Positions 16,670 to 24,605 of a DNA stretch of 43,542 nucleotides are shown here, piece after piece. The first letter of the stretch is position 1; each line of letters starts with the position of its first letter. The translations under genes and the position numbers were made by a program. The notes under the pieces were generated by a model, which searched no databases, was not told the origin of the DNA, and saw only the letters and a list, made by a program, of their open reading frames with translations. Origin of the DNA: Phocaeicola plebeius (GTDB lineage: Bacteria; Bacteroidota; Bacteroidia; Bacteroidales; Bacteroidaceae); assembly GCA_022767125.1 (NCBI GenBank), contig JALEPZ010000072.1, positions 1 through 43,542 on the forward strand. The letters are read 5' to 3'.

Positions 16670-17572
16670 TTATTTCAGTTTAAAATAATAGGTAATGGTT
16701 CCACTTTGGTTATTGACCCCCGATACGGTATTGAACCGGGCCTTTCGGGCCGCTTCCTCCGCCGCTTTCCGCAAGGCAGGATTGACCGTATTGGTCCGTT
16801 TGTTGATACTGGTACTGATGACCTGTCCGGCGGGATTCACCACGATGGTCACCACTACACGCCCTTCGTCCTGCACGTTGTAGACCGGTTTGGGCAAACC
16901 ACCAGGTCCCAACGAGCGTCCGTTCAGGTCGAAGGTGCCAAAGCCGCCCGTTCCGGTAGGCTTGCCTGCATCGCTGTTGCCGGTCGGTGTACCTTCCGCA
17001 CCACTGCCCGCAGCAGCTGCGCCTTTGTCGCCCATCTTCGAACCTTTTCCGAATGCACCGGCAATCTTGCTGGCTGCCGCCTGTGCGGCTGCCCGTTCTG
17101 CCTCGGCCCGCTTCTCCGCCTCCGTCTTTTCGGCCGGTTGTGCGGCCGGTTGTGCGGCCGGCTTCTCCACAGGTTTCTCCACCGGCTTTTCCACCGGCTT
17201 TTCCACCGGCTTCTCTACCGGTTTCACCGTCGGCTTCGGCTGCTGTTCTTTTTTCGGACGAGGCTGTTCCTTCTTAACCTTCAGGGAAGGCTCGTCGGCC
17301 TGAGTCATCAGAGGTTGCTTCACCGGTGGTTCGGGCACTGCCGGAGCAGCCGGTGAGGGGTCTGCCGGTTCTGGAGGAGACACCACCTCCACTTCCGTCA
17401 GGGTATAAGGGTCGGCATCACCGTGCGCCTGTTCCGCATCGCCCAAGAGGACGGGCACACCACTCTCTTCCTGCTGCTCGGGACGTGTCAGGACACTGAG
17501 CAACAAAAACAGGAGCAGTAGCACATGGAGAACTACGGTCCCGACGATTCCGGTTATCTTACTTCGTTTCAT
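16670..17572 (-). CDS. TonB-like energy transducer with VEKP repeats
   Basis: A periplasm-spanning protein that should pass energy from ExbB/ExbD to outer-membrane receptors. One N-terminal helix (about residues 8-28) is followed by a long Pro/Lys/Glu-rich spacer with a run of VEKP repeats (residues about 117-138), an Ala/Glu-rich helix resembling TolA, a glycine-rich linker, and a TonB-like C-terminal domain (about 225-300) containing RVVVTIVVNPAGQV and ending in YYFKLK. The TolA-like middle leaves open a Tol rather than Ton role. ExbD and ExbB are immediately upstream in the operon. Confidence 0.88.
   Translation of the reverse strand: MKRSKITGIVGTVVLHVLLLLFLLLSVLTRPEQQEESGVPVLLGDAEQAHGDADPYTLTEVEVVSPPEPADPSPAAPAVPEPPVKQPLMTQADEPSLKVKKEQPRPKKEQQPKPTVKPVEKPVEKPVEKPVEKPVEKPAAQPAAQPAEKTEAEKRAEAERAAAQAAASKIAGAFGKGSKMGDKGAAAAGSGAEGTPTGNSDAGKPTGTGGFGTFDLNGRSLGPGGLPKPVYNVQDEGRVVVTIVVNPAGQVISTSINKRTNTVNPALRKAAEEAARKARFNTVSGVNNQSGTITYYFKLK
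17160..17226. repeat. 12-base tandem repeats coding for VEKP
   Basis: Five to six near-identical 12-base units (plus strand ttctccaccggc with variants) within the TonB-like gene. Whole-unit slippage would keep the reading frame, so copy number may vary between strains. Confidence 0.8.
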
Positions 17573-17581
17573 GCTATTTCA

Positions 17582-18004
17582 TTACTGCTTGTCGGGGCGG
17601 CGGGTAGCCAGCACCATCTTAAAATGATTCTCGTTCGCAATGTTCAGAATCTGCACAATCTCCCGGTAGGGAATGGACTCGTCCGCATACAGCGCCACAT
17701 ACATCTCCGGCTCCTTGGCCGCGCATTCCTGCAGGAAAGCCGGCACCTCGTCCAGTCCGAGCGGCATCTCGTCCTCATTGCCGAACGCTCCGTAATAGTT
17801 CAGATCCTTGTCGATGATGACCCTGGCCATCGGTTTGGCCGATGTCTGTTCGCTCCCCTGCGGCAGGAGCACCTTGATGGCATTCGGCGACACCATCGTG
17901 GAGGTAATCATGAAAAAGATCAGCAACAGAAAGATGAGGTCGGTCATGGACGACATGCTGAAGCTGGGCGATATCTTCTGTCTTCTCTTCAGTGCCATAC
18001 GCAA
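17582..18004 (-). CDS. ExbD/TolR family biopolymer transport protein
   Basis: Works with ExbB as a proton-driven motor in the inner membrane. One transmembrane helix follows SMSSMTDLIFLLLIFFM, with Asp22 as the family's essential proton-binding residue. The C-terminal periplasmic domain has ADESIPYREIVQILNIA. 140 residues is typical. The start codon directly abuts the exbB stop, with no spacer. Confidence 0.95.
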   Translation of the reverse strand: MRMALKRRQKISPSFSMSSMTDLIFLLLIFFMITSTMVSPNAIKVLLPQGSEQTSAKPMARVIIDKDLNYYGAFGNEDEMPLGLDEVPAFLQECAAKEPEMYVALYADESIPYREIVQILNIANENHFKMVLATRRPDKQ

Positions 18005-18727
18005 TTACTTTTGGGCAGGTTCTTCATTCAGCAGGTCCATGAAGGCAATGGTCCGTGCCTCCATCTGGCTGACCACTTTGTCTACCCGGTACACCAGGTG
18101 ATTATAGGCAAACATGACAGCAATGCCGACCACCAGTCCGCCCACAGTGGTAATCATGGCTTCATAGATACCTCCGGAGAGCAGGGTGATGTCAATGTTG
18201 TTGCCGGCATTGGCCATGTTCCAGAAGGCACGCACCATACCGGTCACCGTCCCGAGGAATCCCAGCATGGGAGCACCGCTGGAGATGGTGGCCATGATGG
18301 ACAAGCCATTCTCCAGTTTGGCCACCTCGATGTTACCCGTGTTCTCGATAGCCGCCTGTACATCCGCCGTCGGACGGTCCATGCGGGCAATCCCCTTCTC
18401 GATCATCCGCGCCGAAGGAGTGTCCGTGATGCGGCAATAGTTGATGGCCGACTTGATTTCCCCCGTGCGGATATAGTCACGGATGCGTTCCATGAACAGC
18501 GGATCTTCCTTGCCGGCCTTGCGGATGGCCACCGTCCGCTCAAAGAAAATATAGAAAGCCACGACGGACATCAAGGCCAGCAAGGCCATGATCCATCCAC
18601 CCTTACAGGCCATTTCAAACAGGTTCATTTCGGGTTCGCCGGTAGCAACAGGAGTCAGTACCGGATTCTCCCCGGTCATCGAATCGGCCACCGCCTGGGC
18701 GGCCTGCAGTAAAATTGTCAGTATCAT
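18005..18727 (-). CDS. MotA/TolQ/ExbB proton channel family protein
   Basis: Channel subunit of the Ton or Tol motor. The 240 residues show an N-terminal periplasmic segment, a first membrane helix (about residues 30-55), a cytoplasmic region, and the conserved GAPMLGFLGTVTGMVRAF and AMITTVGGLVVGIAVMFAYN helices. It starts five bases after pdxJ and is followed without gap by exbD. Confidence 0.95.
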   Translation of the reverse strand: MILTILLQAAQAVADSMTGENPVLTPVATGEPEMNLFEMACKGGWIMALLALMSVVAFYIFFERTVAIRKAGKEDPLFMERIRDYIRTGEIKSAINYCRITDTPSARMIEKGIARMDRPTADVQAAIENTGNIEVAKLENGLSIMATISSGAPMLGFLGTVTGMVRAFWNMANAGNNIDITLLSGGIYEAMITTVGGLVVGIAVMFAYNHLVYRVDKVVSQMEARTIAFMDLLNEEPAQK

Positions 18728-18732
18728 ATCAA

Positions 18733-19446
18733 TTATCTGAGGCAGTTTTTATATTCTTCAATCGTTGTCTTCAATCCTAAGTAAAGGGCATCACAAATCA
18801 AGGCATGTCCGATGGACACCTCGTCCACCCAAGGAATCTGTTGGTGGAAATACGCCAGATTCACCAGACTCAGGTCATGCCCGGCATTCAGTCCCATCCC
18901 CAATTGGCGTACCCGGCGGGCCGTTTCCACGAAGGGAGCGATAGCAGCCTCCGGGTTCTGGGGATAGAGTGAAACATACGGCTCGGTATACAGTTCCACC
19001 CGGTCGGCTCCTGCCTTGGCTGCATACTCGGCCATTTCCAGGTCGGCCCCTATAAAAATAGAGGTACGCACGCCCGCGTGGCCAAAGACCTCCATCAGTT
19101 CGGTCAGGAACTCCAGGTTCTTCTTGGTGTCCCATCCCGCATTCGATGTAATCTGGTCAGGCGCGTCCGGTACCAGAGTGACCTGGTGAGGCTTGACCCG
19201 CAGCACCAGGTCGATGAACTCCTTCGAAGGATAACCTTCGATATTGAACTCTGTCTTCAACAACGGCCGGAGGGCATATACATCTGCATACCGTATATGG
19301 CGTTCGTCAGGACGAGGATGAACCGTAATTCCTTCTGCTCCAAACGCTTCGCAGTCCAATGCGACCTTCTCGACATCGGGGTTGTTCCCCCCACGTGCAT
19401 TCCGCAAGGTAGCTACCTTGTTTATATTTACACTTAATTTCGTCAT
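18733..19446 (-). CDS. pdxJ: Pyridoxine 5-phosphate synthase
   Basis: Condenses 1-deoxyxylulose 5-phosphate with 3-amino-2-oxopropyl phosphate to make pyridoxine phosphate. The N-terminus is [55 protein letters not shown] and EVSIGHALI are family blocks. I start it at the ATG at 19446 (237 residues); the open frame upstream is antisense to nadK and is rejected. It heads the operon through exbBD, tonB, DJ-1, ispD and recG and diverges from nadK. Deoxyxylulose phosphate is also the entry to the MEP pathway, giving a loose link to ispD. Confidence 0.96.
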   Translation of the reverse strand: MTKLSVNINKVATLRNARGGNNPDVEKVALDCEAFGAEGITVHPRPDERHIRYADVYALRPLLKTEFNIEGYPSKEFIDLVLRVKPHQVTLVPDAPDQITSNAGWDTKKNLEFLTELMEVFGHAGVRTSIFIGADLEMAEYAAKAGADRVELYTEPYVSLYPQNPEAAIAPFVETARRVRQLGMGLNAGHDLSLVNLAYFHQQIPWVDEVSIGHALICDALYLGLKTTIEEYKNCLR

Positions 19447-19463
19447 AATTGCGTGAATTTTTA

Positions 19464-19471
19464 TATCTTTG
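19464..19471 (+). promoter_or_regulatory. Candidate -7 element of nadK
   Basis: TATCTTTG, about 78 bases before the nadK start; fits TAnnTTTG. Confidence 0.5.
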
Positions 19472-19487
19472 CGTCTACAAAACTTTG

Positions 19488-19495
19488 CAAAGTTA
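19488..19495 (-). promoter_or_regulatory. Candidate -7 element of the pdxJ operon
   Basis: TAACTTTG on the minus strand, 41 bases before the pdxJ start. It overlaps a perfect 14-base palindrome AACTTTGCAAAGTT (19481-19494), so the two divergent promoters face each other across a possible operator. Confidence 0.5.
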
Positions 19496-19548
19496 GCAGG
19501 TTTTACGATAAACTTGTTATGATAACCCGTTAAAAAATACCATTCGTC

Positions 19549-20433
19549 ATGCCACAAACGATGAAATTCGCCCTTTTTGGAAACACTTATCAGGAACGCA
19601 AGTCGGCCCATGTGACTCATTTGCTGGAAATCTTGCGTAGCAAAGGTGCCGAAATCTGCATCAGCAGCGAGTTCTACAGCTTTTTGATGCACCATTCCCG
19701 AGCGAACCTCTGCGGGCTGGACGTGTTCGAAGGAAGTGACTTCACGGCAGACATGGTGTTGAGCATCGGAGGCGACGGCACGTTCCTGAAGGCAGCCAGC
19801 CGGGTGGGCGACCGGGGCATCCCCATTCTGGGCATCAATACAGGACGGCTGGGCTTTTTGGCCGACATCTCTCCCGACCAGATGGAAGAAGCCTTCGAGG
19901 AAATCTACCAAGGACGTTACCAGGCAGAAGCCCGGCGCGTGCTGCAGCTGACCTGTGAAGGACAACCCTTGAAGGGCTATCCTTACGGACTGAACGAGAT
20001 TGCCGTCTTGAAGCGCGACAGCTCGTCGATGATTACCATCCATGCATTCGTCAACGGCAACCTGCTGAATTCTTACCAGGCAGACGGACTGATTATCGCC
20101 ACCCCTACCGGTTCTACCGGCTACTCGCTCAGTGTAGGCGGCCCCATCCTGGTGCCTCAAAGCGGAACCGTCACCTTGACAGCCGTGGCTCCCCACACCC
20201 TGAACATGCGCCCCATCGTCCTGCGCGATGATTGGGAAATTACCCTCGATGTGGAAAGCCGCAGCCACAATTTCCTGGTGTCCATCGACGGACGCAGCGA
20301 AACGCTCCACGAGGGGACACGTCTGCGTGTCTGCCGGGCAGCACACGATGTGAAGATTGTCAAACGCTTGTCGCACACCTTCTTCAATACCCTTCGCGAG
20401 AAGATGATGTGGGGGCTGGACACCCGCATCTGA
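19549..20433 (+). CDS. nadK: NAD kinase
   Basis: Phosphorylates NAD to NADP. The family's GGDGT motif is in SIGGDGTFL (Asp76 if the first ATG is used), followed by [23 protein letters not shown] and [12 protein letters not shown]. The 294-residue length is typical. The second ATG at 19561 gives [11 protein letters not shown], which looks like the usual start of the family, so the true start may be four codons later. Divergent from pdxJ. Confidence 0.96.
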   Translation: MPQTMKFALFGNTYQERKSAHVTHLLEILRSKGAEICISSEFYSFLMHHSRANLCGLDVFEGSDFTADMVLSIGGDGTFLKAASRVGDRGIPILGINTGRLGFLADISPDQMEEAFEEIYQGRYQAEARRVLQLTCEGQPLKGYPYGLNEIAVLKRDSSSMITIHAFVNGNLLNSYQADGLIIATPTGSTGYSLSVGGPILVPQSGTVTLTAVAPHTLNMRPIVLRDDWEITLDVESRSHNFLVSIDGRSETLHEGTRLRVCRAAHDVKIVKRLSHTFFNTLREKMMWGLDTRI

Positions 20434-20577
20434 GATGTATAACATTCTTGTAGAAATTTCCAATATAAAAAACCCGTTTAAAATTAAGTTATCCATTTAC
20501 CCCATCCAGATATAGCTGCAGCGGCAATTCTCACCCCAAAAGTTTTCCGTATTTAGACACTTAGCACTTTTTTACCT

Positions 20578-20607
20578 TTTGTATCTTGTTCAAAAGTCCT
20601 ATATTTG
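20578..20607 (+). promoter_or_regulatory. Promoter of nrdDG (-33 TTTG, -7 TATATTTG)
   Basis: TTTG at 20578-20581 and TATATTTG at 20600-20607 are 18 bases apart, the best consensus match in the window. Confidence 0.65.
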
Positions 20608-20610
20608 CAC

Positions 20611-20630
20611 AGGCTTCCCGAAGGAAGTCT
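20611..20630 (+). promoter_or_regulatory. Hairpin at the 5-prime end of the nrdDG transcript
   Basis: AGGCTTCC and GGAAGTCT form an eight-pair stem (one GU) with a CGAA loop, placed where transcription should begin. It may stabilise the message or bind a regulator; no known riboswitch fits. Confidence 0.4.
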
Positions 20631-20669
20631 GTGAACCCAGAGTTACTTAATTAAACATCTATCCATATT

Positions 20670-23057
20670 ATGAGTCCTACTTCTATCTGTATCATCAAGC
20701 GCGACGGAAAGCGGGAAAGCTTTTCGGCTGCCAAGATTTACAACGCCATCGGAAAAGCGTTCACTGCTACCGGCATGGAGCATCAGGAACAGCTGATTGA
20801 CCTCATTACCCGGAAAGTGGTCAACCATCTTACCACTCCCACCATCGGTGTGGAGGAAATCCAAGACATCGTAGAGAACGAACTGATGAAGGAACAGCCC
20901 GAAGTGGCCAAGAAATACATCATCTACCGTCAGTGGAGAAACACGGAGCGCGACCGCAAGACCCAGATGAAACACATCATGGACGGCATTGTGGCCATCG
21001 ACAAGAACGATGTTAACCTGAGTAACGCCAATATGTCGAGCCACACTCCTGCCGGACAGATGATGACATTCGCCTCGGAAGTGACCAAGGACTACACCTA
21101 CAAATACCTGCTGCCGAAACGGTTTGCCGAAGCTCATCAACTGGGAGATATCCATATCCACGACCTGGACTATTATCCGACCAAGACCACCACGTGTATC
21201 CAGTACGACCTTGACGACTTGTTCGAACGTGGATTCCATACCAAGAACGGAAGCATCCGTACCCCGCAATCCATCCAAAGCTATGCCACACTGGCGACCA
21301 TCATTTTCCAGACCAACCAGAACGAGCAGCACGGCGGACAAGCCATTCCGGCCTTCGATTTCTTCATGGCCAAGGGAGTCCTGAAATCGTTCCAGAAATC
21401 AGTGGCTGCCACACTTTCCTTCTGTCTGGAGATGAAAGGGGAAACGGTGAACGAAGAACAACTGGCGGAAAGCATCAAAACGCATCTGACCAGCATACAG
21501 ACCGATGCCGCCACCCGGCAGGCCTTCCTTCAGGCATTGCAGCCCTTTGCCGTTACGCTGACAGACGATGAGCTGCAGCATATCCTACACCGTTCGTACG
21601 AACGGACCCGCAAGGATACCCACCAGGCCATGGAGGGATTCATCCACAACTTGAACACCATGCACTCGCGCGGTGGCAACCAGGTCGTGTTCAGTTCCAT
21701 CAACTATGGCACGGACACCTCAGCCGAGGGTCGTATGGTGATTGACGAACTGCTCAAAGCCACCGTGGAAGGACTGGGCAGCCGGGGCGAGGTACCCGTA
21801 TTCCCCATCCAGATTTTCAAGGTCAAGGACGGGGTTTCGTATTCCGAAGCCGACTACCAGCTGGCCATGACTGACTTCGAGGCGGCCCTCAACGGAGAAA
21901 TGCACTTCGAGGCTCCCAACTTCGACCTTTTCCTGAAGGCTTGCCGTACCACTGCCAAAGCGCTTTTCCCGAATTTCATGTTCCTGGACACTCCGTTCAA
22001 TCAAAACGAGAAATGGGATATCAATGACCCCAAGCGCTACCGCTATGAGCTGGCGACCATGGGTTGCCGCACCCGAGTCTTCGAGAACCTGAACGGCGAG
22101 AAGACATCGTTGGGCCGTGGAAACCTGTCGTTCACGACCATGAACATGCCCCGACTGGCCATTGAAGCCCGCATCAAAGCCGAGAACCTGGCTGCCAGCG
22201 GCCATCGGGATGCCGTCGAACTGAAAGCGAAGGAACTGTTCCTTCAGTCGGTTCACGAAATGGCCGGACTGATTGCCGAGCAACTGTATACCCGTTACCA
22301 GTACCAGCGCACCGCACTGGCCCGCCAGTTCCCCTTCATGATGAGCAACGATGTCTGGAAAGGCGGCGCTGCCTTGTCCCCCAACGAGGAAGTGGGCGAT
22401 GTATTGAAACAAGGTACACTGGGCATCGGCTTCATCGGCGGTCACAATGCCATGGTTGCCTTGTACGGAGTCGGCCATGGGCATAATCAGAAAGCATGGG
22501 ACACCCTGTATGAAGCCATCCAGGAGATGAACAAGGTGGTGGAAGAATACAAGGCCAAATATCACCTGAATTTCTCGGTACTGGCCACCCCGGCCGAAGG
22601 ATTGTCGGGCCGTTTCACCCGTCTGGACAAACGGAAATACGGCATTATCCCCGGCGTAAACGACCGAGACTATTATGTCAACTCCTTCCATGTAGACGTG
22701 AAAGAGCCCATCAGCATTGTCGAAAAGATCAAGCGGGAGGCTCCTTTCCATGCGCTGACACGCGGCGGGCACATCACCTACGTGGAACTGGACGGCGAAG
22801 CGCAGAAGAATGTCCGCGCCATTGCCAAGATTGTGAAAGTGATGCACGATGAGGGCATCGGCTATGGCTCCATCAACCATCCTGTCGACACCTGCCACAA
22901 CTGTGGCTACAAGGGGGTCATCTACGACAAGTGTCCTATCTGCAACAGCGAGAACATTTTGCGGATGCGACGCATCACGGGCTACCTGACAGGCGACCTG
23001 AACAGCTGGAACTCGGCCAAACGGGCGGAAGAACGCGACCGCGTCAAGCACGGTTAA
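20670..23057 (+). CDS. nrdD: Anaerobic ribonucleoside-triphosphate reductase
   Basis: Glycyl-radical enzyme reducing ribonucleotides for DNA synthesis without oxygen. An ATP-cone domain fills about residues 1-100 (IIKRDGKRESFSAAKI). The catalytic barrel follows, and the C-terminus has a zinc ribbon, CHNCGYKG and CPICNS, then RRITGYL with the radical-bearing Gly771. Length, 795 residues, is normal. It is followed ten bases later by its activase. The ATP cone implies allosteric on/off control by ATP/dATP. Confidence 0.97.
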   Translation: MSPTSICIIKRDGKRESFSAAKIYNAIGKAFTATGMEHQEQLIDLITRKVVNHLTTPTIGVEEIQDIVENELMKEQPEVAKKYIIYRQWRNTERDRKTQMKHIMDGIVAIDKNDVNLSNANMSSHTPAGQMMTFASEVTKDYTYKYLLPKRFAEAHQLGDIHIHDLDYYPTKTTTCIQYDLDDLFERGFHTKNGSIRTPQSIQSYATLATIIFQTNQNEQHGGQAIPAFDFFMAKGVLKSFQKSVAATLSFCLEMKGETVNEEQLAESIKTHLTSIQTDAATRQAFLQALQPFAVTLTDDELQHILHRSYERTRKDTHQAMEGFIHNLNTMHSRGGNQVVFSSINYGTDTSAEGRMVIDELLKATVEGLGSRGEVPVFPIQIFKVKDGVSYSEADYQLAMTDFEAALNGEMHFEAPNFDLFLKACRTTAKALFPNFMFLDTPFNQNEKWDINDPKRYRYELATMGCRTRVFENLNGEKTSLGRGNLSFTTMNMPRLAIEARIKAENLAASGHRDAVELKAKELFLQSVHEMAGLIAEQLYTRYQYQRTALARQFPFMMSNDVWKGGAALSPNEEVGDVLKQGTLGIGFIGGHNAMVALYGVGHGHNQKAWDTLYEAIQEMNKVVEEYKAKYHLNFSVLATPAEGLSGRFTRLDKRKYGIIPGVNDRDYYVNSFHVDVKEPISIVEKIKREAPFHALTRGGHITYVELDGEAQKNVRAIAKIVKVMHDEGIGYGSINHPVDTCHNCGYKGVIYDKCPICNSENILRMRRITGYLTGDLNSWNSAKRAEERDRVKHG

Positions 23058-23067
23058 GGCACTTATC

Positions 23068-23550
23068 ATGATACATCTTTTATATACTTACCCCGAAACG
23101 ATTGTAGACGGTGACGGCATCCGGTACTCTATTTACCTGGCCGGATGCAGTCACCACTGCAAGGGGTGTCACAACCCGGAGTCATGGAACCCGGAAGCCG
23201 GTTCAGCCCTGACTCCTGAAAAGCTGGCAGACATCATCGCCGAGATCCGGTCGAATCCGTTACTGGACGGGGTGACATTTTCTGGTGGCGACCCTTTCTT
23301 CTCTCCTGCTGACTTTCTGCCCATAGTCCGACGGGTGAAGGAAGAGACACGCCTCAACATCTGGTGCTATACCGGCTATACTTACGAGGAGCTGGCTGCC
23401 GATTCTTCCCGATGCCTCATCTTGCCTTACATTGATGTCCTGGTGGACGGGAGGTTTGACAAAATGCTCTATTCTCCCTATTTAGAGTTTCGAGGGAGCA
23501 GTAACCAGCGTATTCTGCCATTAAAAGATGGCAAAATACGGGTTTCTTGA
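23068..23550 (+). CDS. nrdG: Anaerobic ribonucleotide reductase activating protein
   Basis: Radical-SAM enzyme that generates the glycyl radical on NrdD. The [4Fe-4S] motif is CSHHCKGC (Cys27, Cys31, Cys34), followed by TFSGGDPF for SAM binding. At 160 residues it is the short form expected of NrdG. Same transcript as nrdD. Confidence 0.97.
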   Translation: MIHLLYTYPETIVDGDGIRYSIYLAGCSHHCKGCHNPESWNPEAGSALTPEKLADIIAEIRSNPLLDGVTFSGGDPFFSPADFLPIVRRVKEETRLNIWCYTGYTYEELAADSSRCLILPYIDVLVDGRFDKMLYSPYLEFRGSSNQRILPLKDGKIRVS

Positions 23551-23598
23551 TTTACATCATGAAAATTGTCCCTTTCATCAAAAAATCCCTGTCGGATA

Positions 23599-23628
23599 TT
23601 GCAGTTCTCGGTGAAAGCCGTACCTTTG
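23599..23628 (+). promoter_or_regulatory. Promoter of the candidate small RNA
   Basis: TTG at 23599-23601 and TACCTTTG at 23621-23628 are separated by 19 bases, matching the Bacteroidetes -33/-7 layout. Confidence 0.6.
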
Positions 23629-23634
23629 CGTCGT

Positions 23635-23846
23635 GGTTGTGAAACCATCATTAGAAAAGGTATTAGAATAAAAAGTAATGTTTTCAGGTTAGGATTTTTT
23701 TCAATAGGTAATAGCCTAATGAGTTTCAAGGTAAAAGCAAATGAAAGGATAACACAAGAACTGAAGAAAGACGCAAGAGCCCTTTAATGGGGGTTCTTTC
23801 GGATTCCGGCGGATGGTCTGCGCGAGGCAGGTCAGTCGCTTTTTTT
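23635..23846 (+). ncRNA. Candidate free-standing small RNA of about 210 bases
   Basis: A consensus promoter and a strong intrinsic terminator enclose about 210 bases without a convincing gene. The inferred RNA begins near a GTGGTTGTGAAACCAT hairpin, has a middle stem TTAGG/CCTAA, an eight-pair stem AAGAGCCC/GGGTTCTT (23775-23798) and the terminator hairpin. A 22-codon frame starting MSFKVKANERITQ at 23719 also lies inside, so a small peptide is possible. I do not recognise it as tmRNA, SRP RNA or RNase P; a 6S-like role is only a guess. It does not look like a leader for the next gene, because the terminator closes it. Confidence 0.45.
23809..23846 (+). terminator. Strong intrinsic terminator of the small RNA unit
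   Basis: GCGGATGGTCTGC and GCAGGTCAGTCGC form a 13-position stem with one mismatch and a few GU pairs around a GCGAG loop, followed by seven T. Confidence 0.75.
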
Positions 23847-23962
23847 ATGTTATGTCCGCTGAGGTGACACCGGCTCTCCCTGCTGCCCAATGGAAACGAT
23901 ATTTCACCCAGCAAGAAGCTATTCTATTTTTTCTATTCCTCCTCTTCGTTTTTCCCTTTTTT

Positions 23963-23990
23963 AATTTATTCGCACTACAAATAGTGCGAC
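23963..23990. repeat. Dispersed hairpin element, copy B
   Basis: Contains the perfect hairpin CGCACTA-CAAA-TAGTGCG (23971-23988) and matches copy A at 2190-2216. It ends exactly where similarity to the downstream surface-lipoprotein gene begins. Confidence 0.55.
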
Positions 23991-24154
23991 CGGTGCTAAC
24001 TTCGACAGAGAAGACGAGCACTATACCGGTTCTATCATCGCTTCTGGCCAAACTGGTACTGATAAGCGAGGAGGATAAGTTGGTTATCAATACGACCAAC
24101 CCGTATAATGCAGATGCCCTTGGACTAACTTTCCAGATAAATACGTTCCACTAG
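23988..24154 (+). pseudogene. C-terminal remnant of a surface-lipoprotein gene
   Basis: In one frame this reads GANFDREDEHYTGSI, 13 of 15 residues identical to GANFDRVDEYYTGSI near the C-terminus of the 1338-residue lipoprotein encoded at 25.7-29.7 kb. At the DNA level 39 of 44 bases match. A frameshift near 24072 is needed to continue to EDKLVINTTNPYN and a TAG at 24152. There is no start and nothing upstream resembles the rest of the protein. It is a broken paralogue or donor fragment left by recombination or deletion. Confidence 0.7.
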
Positions 24155-24219
24155 TCACGTAAAGTTTGTTAATTCCGCATCCTCGTCTTTGTTGCCACCG
24201 TACAATAAACGCCCGATAC

Positions 24220-24250
24220 TTGCATCGGTCCGGAAGAATCGCTACCTTTG
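24220..24250 (+). promoter_or_regulatory. Promoter of the AbiEii-like pair
   Basis: TTG at 24220-24222 and TACCTTTG at 24243-24250, 20 bases apart; the start codon follows 22 bases later. Confidence 0.6.
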
Positions 24251-24272
24251 TCGCTAACCTAATGTAAGAACC

Positions 24273-24605
24273 ATGACGGACAGTATTCAGAAACAGGAAC
24301 TGATGGAGCGGCTGAAGCGGGAGCGTTGCTTCTGGTCGTATAAGGAGGATTCAATCAAGGACATTCCCGACGACTTTCTGATTGAGAAGACTCTGCTGCA
24401 CCTCGACCTGGACGACATCGACCGCCTGTTCCAGCTTTATCCCTACCGTAAGGTGAAGCAGGTATGGGTGGACCGTCTAGTCCCCCAGGAGGAGTACCTG
24501 CATACCCTGAACCGCTTCCTCGCCTGGTACTATTTCCGATGCAAGCGTCCCGACACCTATCTCAAATCGATGGCTACGCGCCGTCTTAACCGTCTTTTCT
24601 CATGA
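24273..24605 (+). CDS. Small partner of AbiEii-like protein, candidate antitoxin
   Basis: A 110-residue soluble, charged, mostly helical protein. Its middle reads DDFLIEKTLLHLDLDDI and RLFQLYPYRKVKQVW, and its tail WYYFRCKRPDTYLKSM. Similar small proteins precede AbiEii-type nucleotidyltransferases in Bacteroidales (I recall the label DUF6922, unverified). It overlaps the next start codon by four bases (ATGA), as in toxin-antitoxin pairs, and has its own promoter. It lacks the winged-helix look of AbiEi antitoxins, so if it is the antitoxin it is of a different type. Function is inference from position. Confidence 0.7.
   Translation: MTDSIQKQELMERLKRERCFWSYKEDSIKDIPDDFLIEKTLLHLDLDDIDRLFQLYPYRKVKQVWVDRLVPQEEYLHTLNRFLAWYYFRCKRPDTYLKSMATRRLNRLFS

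Larger units (their letters stand above)
23551..24272. other. Accessory intergenic stretch
   Basis: No intact protein gene. In order it holds a promoter-to-terminator unit (candidate small RNA), a copy of a dispersed hairpin element, a surface-protein remnant, and the promoter of the AbiEii-like pair. Base composition is lower in GC than the flanking nrd genes. Confidence 0.6.

Noticed and set aside
19447..20496. N-terminal extension of pdxJ by about 350 codons
   Set aside because: The extension is antisense to nadK; the family start is the ATG at 19446 with a promoter just upstream.
23566..23787. 73-codon frame downstream of nrdG
   Set aside because: The likely promoter lies inside it, so the first third would not be transcribed; no family resemblance.
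23813..24154. 113-codon frame after the small RNA terminator
   Set aside because: It runs through the terminator T run and the hairpin element and reads the remnant partly in the wrong frame; it is better explained as a pseudogene.
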